A stretch of DNA of 64,000 nucleotides from Allobosea sp. UNC402CLCol (GTDB lineage Bacteria; Pseudomonadota; Alphaproteobacteria; Rhizobiales; Beijerinckiaceae): NCBI RefSeq assembly GCF_000745475.1, contig NZ_JQJJ01000008.1, positions 1,039,879 to 1,103,878 of the forward strand, written 5' to 3'. Under the pieces are notes generated by a model. The model worked only from the letters and a program-made list of their open reading frames with translations, was not told where the DNA came from and made no database searches. Position 1 is the first letter of the stretch; the number at the start of each line of letters is the position of its first letter. Below are positions 21,825-30,679 of the stretch, piece after piece. The translations under genes and the position numbers were made by a program.

Positions 21825-22544
21825 TCAGCTACCCGTGATCGCCTCGACCTCGATATTGGTCGTGTCGAGCTTCGGCCGGTTCGCGTCGAGCGAGTCACCG
21901 GTGATGAGATAGTGGATCGTCTCGGCGATGTTGGTGGTGTGGTCGCCGATGCGCTCGATGTTCTTGGCGCAGAACAGAAGATGCGTGCAGAAGGTGATGT
22001 TGCGCGGATCTTCCATCATATAGGTCAGGAGCTCGCGGAACAGCGAGGTGTAGAGCGCGTCGATCTCATCGTCGCGGCGCCAGACCTCGAGCGCCTTCTG
22101 CTCGTTGCCGGCGGCATAGGCGTCGAGCACGTCCTTGAGCTGCGCCTGAACGAGGCGGCTGATGTGCTCCAGCCCGACCACGGCGCGGTGCGGCGGCTGG
22201 AACTGCCCGGAGATGGCGACGGCGCGCTTGGCGATGTTCTTGGCGAGATCGCCGACACGCTCGACATCCGCCGCGATGCGGATGGCGGAGATCAGCTCGC
22301 GCAGATCGTTGGCCAGCGGCTGGCGCCGGGCGATGGTCAGCACCGCCTTCTCCTCGACCTCGCGCTGGAGATTGTCGAGGCGCTGATCGGCGGAGATGAT
22401 CTTCTGGGCCAGCGTGGTGTCGCGGCGCACCAGCGCCACGGTCGCATCGCCGAGCATGCGCTCGGCCATCCCGCCCATTTCGGCGAGGCTGCGGCGAAGG
22501 CCTTCGAGATCGGCGTCGTAGGAGCGGACGATATGGTCGGTCAT
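21825..22544 (-). CDS. phoU: PhoU phosphate-signalling regulator
   Basis: The 239-residue all-helical protein has the PhoU tandem repeats, visible as SLAEMGGMAERMLGDATVALV and RIAADVERVGDLAKNIAKRA, with the second metal-binding site in LLFCAKNIERIGDHTTNIAE. PhoU links Pst transport to PhoR silencing. GGAGGAGG precedes the start. Located directly downstream of pstB, 22 bp away. Confidence 0.96.
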   Translation of the reverse strand: MTDHIVRSYDADLEGLRRSLAEMGGMAERMLGDATVALVRRDTTLAQKIISADQRLDNLQREVEEKAVLTIARRQPLANDLRELISAIRIAADVERVGDLAKNIAKRAVAISGQFQPPHRAVVGLEHISRLVQAQLKDVLDAYAAGNEQKALEVWRRDDEIDALYTSLFRELLTYMMEDPRNITFCTHLLFCAKNIERIGDHTTNIAETIHYLITGDSLDANRPKLDTTNIEVEAITGS

Positions 22545-22566
22545 GGGGTTCCTCCTCCGTCGCCGC

Positions 22567-23373
22567 TCAGCCGAACCGGCCGGTGACGTAATCCTGCGTC
22601 TGCTTCTTCGCCGGGTTCATGAAGATCGTGTTGGTCGGCGCGAACTCGATGACCTCGCCGAGATACATGAAGGCCGTGTACTGCGAGATGCGCGCCGCCT
22701 GCTGCATGTTGTGGGTGACGATGGCGATGGTGAAGTCGCTCTTGAGCTGCTCCAGCAGGTCCTCGATCTTGCCGGTCGAGATCGGGTCGAGCGCCGAGGT
22801 CGGCTCGTCGAACAGGATCACTTCCGGCTTCTGCGCGATGGTGCGCGCGATGCACAGGCGCTGCTGCTGGCCGCCGGAGAGGCCCATGCCGGAGCTCTTC
22901 AGCTTGTCCTTGACCTCGTCCCAGAGCGCGGCGCGGCGCAGTGCGCCCTCTACGCGGTCGTCGAGCTCCGACTTCGGCGGCTTCTCGTAGAGGCGGATGC
23001 CGAAGGCGACGTTGTCGTAGATCGACATCGGGAAGGGCGTCGGCTTCTGGAACACCATGCCGACGCGCGAGCGCAGCTCGTTCACATCGACGTCGTTGGA
23101 GATGATGTTGCGCCCGTCGAGCATGATCTCGCCGGTCGCCTTCTGCTCCGGATAGAGCGAGTAGATCCGGTTGAAGATGCGCAGCAGGGTCGACTTGCCG
23201 CAGCCCGAAGGCCCGATCAGCGCCGTGACATGGCGGTCACGGAAGTCGAGATTGATGTTCTTCAGCGCCTTGTGCTCGCCGTAGTAGAAATCGAGGTTTT
23301 TCACCGCGATCCGGACGGGAGCCTCGGCATCGAGCGACTGCGGGGAGAGTTCAAGGGTCGAAAGCATCGACAT
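22567..23373 (-). CDS. pstB: PstB phosphate ABC transporter ATPase
   Basis: The 268-residue ATPase has [19 protein letters not shown], Walker [14 protein letters not shown]-loop [16 protein letters not shown], signature [16 protein letters not shown], Walker [16 protein letters not shown] and the switch His in [12 protein letters not shown]. The [16 protein letters not shown] segment is specific for PstB. ATG 23373 has TTGAGG close upstream; ATG 23367 is a possible alternative. Confidence 0.96.
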   Translation of the reverse strand: MSMLSTLELSPQSLDAEAPVRIAVKNLDFYYGEHKALKNINLDFRDRHVTALIGPSGCGKSTLLRIFNRIYSLYPEQKATGEIMLDGRNIISNDVDVNELRSRVGMVFQKPTPFPMSIYDNVAFGIRLYEKPPKSELDDRVEGALRRAALWDEVKDKLKSSGMGLSGGQQQRLCIARTIAQKPEVILFDEPTSALDPISTGKIEDLLEQLKSDFTIAIVTHNMQQAARISQYTAFMYLGEVIEFAPTNTIFMNPAKKQTQDYVTGRFG

Positions 23374-23412
23374 GGTCCTCAAGGTCGGGCGCGACCGGGC
23401 TGGATTCAAGTC

Positions 23413-24300
23413 TTATTTGCCGCCGGCGACGACGCGCCGAGCGATGATCGAGAGCAGCAGGATCGAGATCGTGATGATCAGCGAACCGGCCCAGGCGAGT
23501 TGCTGCCAGTTCTCGTAAGGGGCGGAGGCGAACTGGTAGATCGTGACCGGCAGGTTGGAAACGCCGCCGACGAGATTGGGCGAGAACCAGAAATTGTTGT
23601 TCAGCGCCGTGAAGATCAGCGGCGCCGTCTCGCCGGCGATGCGGGCGAGTGCCAGCAGGATGCCAGTGACCATGCCGGCCTTCGCCGCGCGCCAGGTCAC
23701 ACTGGTGATGACGACGGAAGGCGGCGCGCCGAGCGCCGAGCCTGCCTCGCGCAGCGGGCCGGGCACGAGGCTGAGCATGTCCTCGGTGGTGCGCACGATG
23801 ACCGGGATCGCGATGATGCCGAGCGCGACGCCGCCGGCCCAGCCCGAATACCCGCGGAACGGCTCGACCAGGATGACGTAGACGAACAGGCCGATCAGGA
23901 TCGACGGCGCCGAGAGCAGGATGTCGTTGATGAAGCGGATGATGTTGGCGAGCTTGGAGCCGCGGCCGTATTCCGCCAGCCAGGTGCCGGCGAGCACGCC
24001 GATCGGCGTCGCCACCGCAATGCCCAGGAAGGTCAGCACGATCGAGCCGACGATGGCGTTGGCGAGGCCGCCGCCCTCGGAGCCCGGCCCGGGCGTGACA
24101 TGGGTGAAGGTCGCGAGCGAGAGCCCGCCGATGCCCTTCACCAGCAGCATGCCGAGAATCCAGAACAGCACGAAGATGGCGCAGAAGGTGAAGCCGGTGG
24201 CGATGACCTTCATCGCGCGGTCGGCGGTGCGGCGCGACTGGCGCACGCGCCCCCAGGCGATGTGCGATGCGGCCGGTGCGGAAGAGGTGGACATGCTCAT
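23413..24300 (-). CDS. pstA: PstA phosphate ABC transporter permease
   Basis: The 295-residue inner-membrane protein has about six hydrophobic spans (for example [20 protein letters not shown] and [20 protein letters not shown]). It carries the permease coupling loop [18 protein letters not shown] and the PstA-type [20 protein letters not shown] motif. It pairs with PstC to form the phosphate channel. Separated by 12 bp from pstC. Confidence 0.95.
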   Translation of the reverse strand: MSMSTSSAPAASHIAWGRVRQSRRTADRAMKVIATGFTFCAIFVLFWILGMLLVKGIGGLSLATFTHVTPGPGSEGGGLANAIVGSIVLTFLGIAVATPIGVLAGTWLAEYGRGSKLANIIRFINDILLSAPSILIGLFVYVILVEPFRGYSGWAGGVALGIIAIPVIVRTTEDMLSLVPGPLREAGSALGAPPSVVITSVTWRAAKAGMVTGILLALARIAGETAPLIFTALNNNFWFSPNLVGGVSNLPVTIYQFASAPYENWQQLAWAGSLIITISILLLSIIARRVVAGGK

Positions 24301-24312
24301 CTGACCCAGACC

Positions 24313-25284
24313 TCAGAATTTCTTGACCCGGGCGACCAGCAGCCGCGCGATGACGAGGACGACGAAGGTGACGAAGAACAGGATGCAGCCCAGCGCGATC
24401 AGCGAATTGAGCTGCAGGCCCATCGCCTCGTTGAACTCGTTGGCGATGCGCGAGGCGATGGTCGAGCCGGGGTCGAGGATCGAGGCCGAGAGCCGGTTGG
24501 CGTTGCCGACCACGAAGGTCACCGCCATCGTCTCGCCGAGCGCACGGCCGAGCCCGAGCATGATCGCGCCGATGATCGAGACGCCGGCCTGCGGCACCAG
24601 CACATGGCGCACGACTTCCCAGGTGGTCGCCCCAATTCCATAGGCGCTCTCGCGCAGCACCGAGGGGATCTGCTCCAGCATGTCGCGGGTGATCGAGGCG
24701 ATGAAGGGCACGATCATGAAGGCGAGGATGATGCCCGCGGTGAAGATGCCAAGGCCCGAGGGCGAGCGCGAATAGAGCACCGTGCCGACGATCGGGATGC
24801 CCTCGACGATATTCGAGAGCGGGATCTGGACATAGGCCGCGAAGAGCGGCGCGAAGACGAACAGCCCCCACATGCCGTAGATGATCGAGGGTACGGCGGC
24901 GAGCAGCTCGATCGCGGTCGCGACCGGCCGCTTGAACCAGGGCGGGGCGAGCTGCGTCAGGAACACGGCGATGCCGAGCGAGAGCGGCACGCCGATGACG
25001 AGCGCGATCAACGCCGTCGAGAGCGTGCCGACGATCGCCGGCCAGGCGCCGTACTGCTCGTTCTGCGTATCCCAGACGCTGGAGGTGATGAAGCCGAGGC
25101 CGAATTCGCGGAAGGCCGGCCAGCCGCCGACGATCATCGAGAGCATGATGCCGGCGAGCAGCACCAGCACCAGCAGCGCGGCGAGGAAGCTCGCATTGCG
25201 GAAGACGAGATCGAAGGTCGCCTTCGGCGTCTTCCGGATCACCGGCGCCGGGGGAATGCTTTTCATGTCGGTTACGGCGGTCAT
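24313..25284 (-). CDS. pstC: PstC phosphate ABC transporter permease
   Basis: The 323-residue permease has multiple transmembrane helices, an LRESAYGIGATTWEVVRHVL coupling loop and the PstC-type LGRALGETMAVTFVVGN segment. The frame is open to 25353, but ATG 25284 is the most likely start, with CGGAG ten bases upstream; the upstream part runs through a palindromic repeat. Second gene of the pst operon. Confidence 0.94.
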   Translation of the reverse strand: MTAVTDMKSIPPAPVIRKTPKATFDLVFRNASFLAALLVLVLLAGIMLSMIVGGWPAFREFGLGFITSSVWDTQNEQYGAWPAIVGTLSTALIALVIGVPLSLGIAVFLTQLAPPWFKRPVATAIELLAAVPSIIYGMWGLFVFAPLFAAYVQIPLSNIVEGIPIVGTVLYSRSPSGLGIFTAGIILAFMIVPFIASITRDMLEQIPSVLRESAYGIGATTWEVVRHVLVPQAGVSIIGAIMLGLGRALGETMAVTFVVGNANRLSASILDPGSTIASRIANEFNEAMGLQLNSLIALGCILFFVTFVVLVIARLLVARVKKF

Positions 25285-25344
25285 TCCGCGAGGCTCCGAT
25301 AATGTCGCCGAGGCTGCTCGAGCCGGTCCGGTTCGATCGGCCTC

Positions 25345-25402
25345 AGCCCTCATCCTGAAGAGCCTCCGGTGCCGCGACCGGCGGCTCCTCAGGATGAAGG
25401 CT
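25345..25402. repeat. Palindromic repeat between pstS and pstC
   Basis: CCTCAGCCCTCATCCTGAAGAGCC and GGCTCCTCAGGATGAAGGCTGAGCG are near-perfect complements around a CCGGTGCCGCGACCGG centre. This forms a long imperfect hairpin just after pstS. It could reduce transcription or protect the pstS mRNA end, giving more binding protein than permease; that effect is inferred. Confidence 0.75.
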
Positions 25403-25457
25403 GAGCGTGGTCGGGCAAGGCGGGATAACCCGCCTCGCCCTGTCGGTCAGGCTGCCA

Positions 25458-26483
25458 TCAGAAGATCGGCTTGCCGGAGTTGTCGGTCACGCCCTTCCAG
25501 GCGGCGCGGACCTCGTCCTTGACGTTGGCCGGGAGCGGCACGTAGTCGAGATCGCTCGCCAGCTTGTCGCCGCTCTTGTAGGCCCAGTCGAAGAACTTCA
25601 GCGCGGCCTGCACGTCGGCCGGGCTTTCCGGCTTGGCATGGACCAGGATGAAGGTCGCCGAGGTGATCGGCCAGGCATCCTTGCCCTTCTGGTTGTTGAG
25701 CGAGATGCCGAAGCCCGGCTGCTCTTTCCAGTCGGCATTGGCGGCCGCGGCCTGGAAGGCCTCGATCGTCGGCATCGGGAAGTTGCCGTCGGCATTCTTC
25801 ACCAGGGCGTAGGAGAGCTTGTTCTGCTTGGCATAGGCGTACTCGACATAGCCGATCGAGTTCGCGACCTGCTTCACCGAAGCGGAAACGCCCTCATTGC
25901 CCTTGCCGCCGATACCGACCGGCCACTGCACGGCGGTGTTGTTGCCGATCTTGGTCTTCCACTCGGCCGAAACCTTGGAGAGGTAGTCGGTGAAGACGAA
26001 GGTCGTGCCCGAGCCGTCCGAACGGTAGACCGGGTTGATGTTGGCGTCGGGGAGCTTCAGATCGCCGTTGAGCGCGACGATCTTCGGGTCGTTCCACTTC
26101 TTGATCTCGCCGAGATAGATCCCGGCGACGATCTCGCCCGAGAGCTTGAGCTTGCCCGGCTCGATGCCGGCGATGTTCACAGCCGGAACGACGCCGCCCA
26201 TCACGGTCGGGAACTGGATCAGGCCGTCCTTGGAGAGCTCCTCGCCCTTGAGCGGGGCGTCGGTCGCACCGAAGGCGACGGTCTTCGCCTTGATCTGGCG
26301 GATGCCGCCACCCGAGCCGATCGACTGGTAGTTCAGGCCGATGCCGGCTTCCTTCTGATAGGCCTCGGCCCATTTCGAATAGATCGGGAAGGGGAAGGTC
26401 GCGCCGGCGCCGGTGATGTCGGCAGCCTGGGCGGAACCGGCGATCCCGGCGGCAACGGCCGCGAGAACGAGAATCTTGCGCAT
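25458..26483 (-). CDS. pstS: PstS periplasmic phosphate-binding protein
   Basis: The 341-residue protein has a Sec signal peptide (MRKILVLAAVAAGIAGSAQA). The phosphate-binding loops ADITGAGATFPFPIYSKWAE, YQSIGSGGGIRQI and YRSDGSGTTFVFTDYLS follow. It delivers phosphate to PstCAB. It is first in the operon and lies directly downstream of a Pho box. Confidence 0.97.
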   Translation of the reverse strand: MRKILVLAAVAAGIAGSAQAADITGAGATFPFPIYSKWAEAYQKEAGIGLNYQSIGSGGGIRQIKAKTVAFGATDAPLKGEELSKDGLIQFPTVMGGVVPAVNIAGIEPGKLKLSGEIVAGIYLGEIKKWNDPKIVALNGDLKLPDANINPVYRSDGSGTTFVFTDYLSKVSAEWKTKIGNNTAVQWPVGIGGKGNEGVSASVKQVANSIGYVEYAYAKQNKLSYALVKNADGNFPMPTIEAFQAAAANADWKEQPGFGISLNNQKGKDAWPITSATFILVHAKPESPADVQAALKFFDWAYKSGDKLASDLDYVPLPANVKDEVRAAWKGVTDNSGKPIF

Positions 26484-26538
26484 TGAGATGTCCTCTCTGG
26501 GTCGCTGTTTGCAGCGACCTCGTCAGAACACCCTCAGT

Positions 26539-26556
26539 ATGACAGCCACATGACAT
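26539..26556 (-). promoter_or_regulatory. Pho box upstream of pstS
   Basis: On the coding strand of pstS the sequence is ATGTCAT-GTGG-CTGTCAT, two direct 7-bp half-sites with 4-bp spacing, almost identical to the PhoB consensus (CTGTCAT repeats). It ends about 55 bp upstream of the pstS start codon. A further CTGTCAC half-site lies on the opposite strand at 26570-26576. Confidence 0.9.
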
Positions 26557-27031
26557 TCCGTCATGAAAACTGTCACAAAGTCTCAGAGCGCAGTAGCATT
26601 GGCGCCCCAAGCGGCAATGTGGCACCGATACGCCGCAAGTTTGGCACTGCTATGTATCGGTGGATGTTTGGGTTGCAAGAAATGCGGATTCAACGGGCGC
26701 TCAAGGAGTTCCAACTGCCTCGTGTGAAAATCGAGGCATAATGTTGCCGCGATTGCAGGAAGAGTTCCGCAAACTCGTAAGGCGCCCGGCTCATGCCGGG
26801 CGCCTTTTATCGTGCAAGCGATTTCGATCTCAGCTGAGGGCACGGGAGGGCTGGCTGGAAGAAAGGCTGCCGTCACATTAGGGCGAAGTCGGACTTTGGC
26901 CCATTGCCGACTCTCACACGGTCCGGTTTCGGGCACTGTGATGAGTCGATCGAAGCGGGTGCGCAGCGGGTCCCTCCGCCGAAGGGCGCTGTCTTCCAGT
27001 GAGCATACCGCACGGAACCCTGCAGCGCTTC
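26557..27031. other. Gap upstream of pstS with a terminator-bounded stretch
   Basis: Roughly 475 bp hold no confident protein gene. On the plus strand a short open frame MYRWMFGLQEMRIQRALKEF.. (29 codons) ends at 26741 and overlaps a second ATG by TAATG. Both are followed by a strong terminator at 26779. This looks like a short transcript (small RNA or leader/small peptide) starting close to the Pho box. No known family was recognised. Confidence 0.35.
26779..26810 (+). terminator. Strong Rho-independent terminator, plus strand
   Basis: AAGGCGCCCGGC (26779-26790) pairs perfectly over 12 bp with GCCGGGCGCCTT (26795-26806) around the loop TCAT and is followed by TTAT. No annotated plus-strand gene precedes it, so it suggests an unrecognised short transcript. 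Confidence 0.85.
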
Positions 27032-27474
27032 TTAGCGATCATCCTTCGGCAGGTTGCGCGCATTCGCGCCGCCCGGGCGGCCTTCCCATCGTCCACGGAT
27101 AGCGTTGGCAGGTCGAAATAGTCGTGCGTCGTCGCGTCGCCCTGTCCGCCTATGCGATCGACCGCGTCGAGCGTGGCAGGGTCGACATGCCGTCGCTCAT
27201 TGACCGCGTCTGCCCGGAAATGCGCATAGACCACCTCGTCGAGAATGATCTCGCGCGAATTGCCGATGCCGAGCGTGGTGTGGTGGCAGCATTCGAAGGC
27301 GGCCGGCGCCTCGCCAATCCAGGGACAAGGCGCCTTTTCGTCGGGCCGCGCGGTCAGGCCCGCTTCCGCCAGTTCGTCGGCCCCGGCAGGAAACGGCACG
27401 GCGCAGACATTCATCCCGGCGACCAGCGCATTGGGAACGACGTTCACCGTGAAGGCAAGCGTCTCCCGATCATT
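27032..27474 (-). pseudogene. Flavin reductase family gene, truncated and frameshifted
   Basis: The reverse strand reads NDRETLAFTVNVVPNALVAG and continues with MNVCAVPFPAGADELAEAGL, AFECCHHTTLGIGNSREIIL and DEVVYAHFRADAVNER, then THDYFDLPTLSVDD. This matches the C-terminal half of the flavin reductase-like (FMN-binding split-barrel) family. The N-terminal half, including the start, is missing. After SVDD a one-base shift is needed to read WEGRPGGANARNLPKDDR and stop at 27032; without it the frame runs on into unrelated residues. It follows the M24 gene by about 90 bp, so an intact copy was probably once the last gene of that operon. Confidence 0.65.
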
Positions 27475-27567
27475 GCGCGCGCGCCTTGTCCTTCTGCGCG
27501 CCAGTCGGCCGGTATTCGACGCCGAGCGCGCTCGGCACTCGGAAACGGCCGATTGCGCGGCTTCATT

Positions 27568-28983
27568 TCAAATCCGAACGCGATGCGTGGCCAAGGGCGT
27601 GTGACAGCTCAGGTTCTCGAAGCCGTCTGATGTCACGGCGTAGAAGTCGCCGAGATTGGCGCCTGCCGAGAGCGGCTCCAGCCATTGCGCATGCAGGACA
27701 AAGACCATGCCTTCCTCCAGACGGTCGTAATTATGAGAGGCGAGGTTGAAGCTGTTGCCTGCCCCGGCCATGCCGACGGCGTGGCCGATATTCGGGTTAT
27801 GGGGGCCGTGCGTCGCCGGATAGACGTGCATCAGCTTGCGGCCCTGCGCCTCCCAGTCGGGGGCGCTGACCTGCTGCCGCTTGATCAGCCGCGGCCCGCC
27901 ATCCTCGGCCGTGCTCCAGTTATAAGGCATGGTGCGCGTCTCCGGAGATGTCAGGAGCCCCTTCTCGATCAGTGGCTCGAAAGCGGCGTTGTTGATGTCC
28001 CGCATCAGCGCACCGGGGCGGATCAGCTTCTCGGCGCGCTTCACCCCCTCCTCGCAGGCTGACAGCACCAGCTCCTGCCGATCGGTGATGTCGCCGAAGG
28101 CGATCATGCGGGAGGTCTGGGCGTTGTAGCCGCGGAAGGTCACGTTCGAGATGTAGAGATTGGCGATATCGCCGGACCGCATGACGTGGCCATAGGGCTT
28201 GCCGCAATGGGTGCCGAAGGCGTTCGCGCCGATCTGGTAGCCATCTGCCGTTTCACCGCCCCGCGCCAGTTGCGCGTAGGTGAAGGCGGCGAAGATCTCA
28301 TGATCGGTCACGCCGGGCCTCGCCACGTGATAGGCCGCCTGGATGCCGATATCGATCAGTTGCGATGCCGCCCGGAACATGTCGACCTCGCGCGGCGACC
28401 GCACGCGCTGCATCCGGTCGATGATGCTGCTGTCGTCGATGAACTGTGCACCCGGGATCAGCTCCTTCAACAGACTGATGAATTCTCCGGATTTGGCGTC
28501 GCCCATCCAGCCGATCTGTGGACGGGCGGGAACGAGGCCGCCAAGCAGCTTGGCGCAAGCCTCCGCCGTCTTGACGACGGAGGAGCCCGGCCGGTCGGCA
28601 TATTCGCGCCCGATCGCCCCGATCTGCCAGATGTCCTCGACCAGGACCGGCTCGCCGCCAGGCGGCAGAATGACGGCCTGGGTGAAGAAGGAGAGCAATG
28701 TCAGCGGCTTATCCTCGTCCATCGGGACGATCAGCACGCCTTCGCGCATCCAGTCGCAGAGATAGCGCAGATAAGCGTTGGAGGTGTGAAACCAGCCGAT
28801 CATGTCGGTGTGGACGATCAGGACATCGCGCCCGGCGACGACGCATTCGCGGCGAACCTTGCGCAGCCGCTCCTCGAACTCCTCGAGCGGCAGCGGCAAA
28901 GGCGCGTCGAACTGGAAATCGGGTTCGAAATCGGCCAGCATTGCTTCGATGCGGCGGCGGCCGGCAGGCGGCATGAACGTCAC
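27568..28983 (-). CDS. M24-family (creatinase/aminopeptidase-P fold) protein, metal ligands largely replaced
   Basis: The 471-residue protein has the two-domain creatinase/prolidase architecture. An N-terminal domain (residues about 35-195) ends in RMQRVRSPREVDMFRAAS, and a pita-bread C-terminal domain follows. By alignment of the motif GY..R, the five usual metal ligands read Ile278, Gln289, His401, His431 and Gly445, so only the His is kept. That suggests a metal-free hydrolase, as in creatinase, or a lyase-like function. GTG 28983 is chosen because AAGGA lies 8 nt upstream; ATG 28974 is the alternative. It follows a PotABCD-like transporter and may act on the imported compound. Confidence 0.75.
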   Translation of the reverse strand: MTFMPPAGRRRIEAMLADFEPDFQFDAPLPLPLEEFEERLRKVRRECVVAGRDVLIVHTDMIGWFHTSNAYLRYLCDWMREGVLIVPMDEDKPLTLLSFFTQAVILPPGGEPVLVEDIWQIGAIGREYADRPGSSVVKTAEACAKLLGGLVPARPQIGWMGDAKSGEFISLLKELIPGAQFIDDSSIIDRMQRVRSPREVDMFRAASQLIDIGIQAAYHVARPGVTDHEIFAAFTYAQLARGGETADGYQIGANAFGTHCGKPYGHVMRSGDIANLYISNVTFRGYNAQTSRMIAFGDITDRQELVLSACEEGVKRAEKLIRPGALMRDINNAAFEPLIEKGLLTSPETRTMPYNWSTAEDGGPRLIKRQQVSAPDWEAQGRKLMHVYPATHGPHNPNIGHAVGMAGAGNSFNLASHNYDRLEEGMVFVLHAQWLEPLSAGANLGDFYAVTSDGFENLSCHTPLATHRVRI

Positions 28984-29021
28984 GGGCGTGATCCTTCCAG
29001 GAGACTGAATGTGAGGTGGGC

Positions 29022-29837
29022 CTAGCCTTGGCGCTTGGACTCGAGCGCTCGCCAGGAGACGATGAGGCAGAGGAGAACCGCGCCGATCAGCAGGCCGGAG
29101 ATCGCGGCGACCCGGACATCGAGCGATTCCTCGATCATCTGGAACATTCGCAGCGGCAGCACCGTGGTACGCGCATCGGCGAGGAACAGCGTCACCGACA
29201 CATTGTCGAGCGACTGCATGAAGACGAGGAACATCCCTGCCAGGATGCCGGGCAGCATGAGCGGCAGCGTCACGCGCAGGAAGGTGCGCAGCGGGCCCGT
29301 TCCAAGAAGCGCCGAGGCCTCCTCGAGGCTTGGGTCCAGCCGCTGGGTGATCGCCGCACAGGCGCGGTACATCAGCGGACCGAACACCACGATGTGGCCG
29401 CAAACGACCAGCCCGAAAGAAGGGCTCAGACCTGCACGCCCCGATGCGATCAGGGCCGCAAGACCATAGACGAGGCTCGGCAGCACAAGCGGAGCGAGCA
29501 TCAATGGCTCGATCGCCGCCGAGGCCGCGGGCTTCAGCCGGGTGATGCCATAGGCGGCCGGTGCGGCGACCAGCACGGCGCCGAGCACCGTCAGCACGGC
29601 GATCTGCACGGAGTGAAGGATCGCTGTGTGGATCGGCGCCGACTGCGCCGGGTCGAGCAGGGCGCTGTACCAGCGCAAAGAGAGTCCGTCCGGCGGGAAC
29701 TTCAGCGTCTGCCCTGCCGTGAACGACATTGCGAGCCCGACCGCGACGGGGGCGATCATGAAGGCGATGGCGAGACCGCCTAGGCCATAGACGAAGAGCC
29801 GGTAGGCCCAGTCGGATGGACGGGAGCCGTCAAGCAT
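29022..29837 (-). CDS. ABC transporter permease, PotC-like
   Basis: The 271-residue inner-membrane protein has about six hydrophobic segments (such as LFVYGLGGLAIAFMIAPVAV). The coupling loop EEASALLGTGPLRTFLRVTL and LPLMLPGILAGMFLVFMQSL fit the spermidine/putrescine permease type (PotC). It overlaps the upstream permease gene by 8 nt, indicating a coupled operon. Confidence 0.92.
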   Translation of the reverse strand: MLDGSRPSDWAYRLFVYGLGGLAIAFMIAPVAVGLAMSFTAGQTLKFPPDGLSLRWYSALLDPAQSAPIHTAILHSVQIAVLTVLGAVLVAAPAAYGITRLKPAASAAIEPLMLAPLVLPSLVYGLAALIASGRAGLSPSFGLVVCGHIVVFGPLMYRACAAITQRLDPSLEEASALLGTGPLRTFLRVTLPLMLPGILAGMFLVFMQSLDNVSVTLFLADARTTVLPLRMFQMIEESLDVRVAAISGLLIGAVLLCLIVSWRALESKRQG

Positions 29838-30660
29838 GGCCGGCGAGCCTCGGATGGCGGGAGGCGGCCGTCATCGCCAGCATGACGACGCTGGTCGCCG
29901 CCAGCAGCACGAAGGCGGCCGCGGCGGCCGACGGCCATTGAAAGAGGACGCCGACCTCGCGATAGACGAACTGCGGCAGATAGATCAGCCGGGCGCCGCC
30001 GATGACCGATTGGGTCACGTAGGAGGTTGTCGCCCCCGCGAAGACCAGCACCCAGCCGGCGAGGATGCCCGGCGCCATCATCGGCAGCAGGATCGTCGAC
30101 AGGATGCGCCAGGGCCCCGCTCCGAGCGTTGCCGCTGCGGCGGCCAGGCTGCCGTCGCTACGCGTCATCACCGCGGTCACCGGCAGGACGAGCAACGGCA
30201 GCTCGATCTGGGCGAGCACGACGACGAGCGCGATTTCATTGAACAGAAGGCTGCGCGGAGCCGGGAAGAAGCCGAGCTCGACCATCGCCTGGCTGATCGG
30301 CCCCAGTCGGCCGAGGATGACGATCCAGGCGAAGGTGCGCACGACATTGCTGGTCAGCATCGGCAGCAGCGTCAGGAAGACGATGACGCGACGCATCTTC
30401 GAGCCGGCGTGCCAGTAGAGCAGCACGATCGGCAGGGCGATGAGCGTCGTCAGCGCGACCACCTTCACGCCGAGTGCCAGCGTATCGACGAGGACGCTCA
30501 GGATGAACGGGTCGGCGAACAGGCGTCGATAATTCTCCAGCGTCGGCGCGCCGGAGGTGTCGACGAGGCTGAAAACCCCGAGCAAGGCGAGCGGCACGAG
30601 GAACCCTGCCAGCGACAGTGCCAGCATGGGCAGCAGAAATGGCAGTCCGTTGCGGTTCAT
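29830..30660 (-). CDS. ABC transporter permease, PotB-like
   Basis: The 276-residue membrane protein starts MNRNGLPFLLPMLALSLAGF and has about six spans. It shows the coupling loop AAAATLGAGPWRILSTILLP and the MLTSNVVRTFAWIVILGR segment typical of PotB/AfuB-type permeases. It pairs with the PotC-like subunit encoded next. Confidence 0.92.
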   Translation of the reverse strand: MNRNGLPFLLPMLALSLAGFLVPLALLGVFSLVDTSGAPTLENYRRLFADPFILSVLVDTLALGVKVVALTTLIALPIVLLYWHAGSKMRRVIVFLTLLPMLTSNVVRTFAWIVILGRLGPISQAMVELGFFPAPRSLLFNEIALVVVLAQIELPLLVLPVTAVMTRSDGSLAAAAATLGAGPWRILSTILLPMMAPGILAGWVLVFAGATTSYVTQSVIGGARLIYLPQFVYREVGVLFQWPSAAAAAFVLLAATSVVMLAMTAASRHPRLAGHA

Positions 30661-30679
30661 CCTGCGCTCGCCCCTTCGG

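Noticed and set aside
22543..25302. 919-codon plus-strand frame opposite pstB, pstA and pstC
   Set aside because: Shadow with Asp/Arg/Gly-rich low-complexity residues and no start signal.
27444..27566. 40-codon minus-strand frame MKPRNRPFPSAERARRRIPA..
   Set aside because: Arg-rich, no family; probably part of the decayed region between the M24 gene and the flavin reductase remnant.
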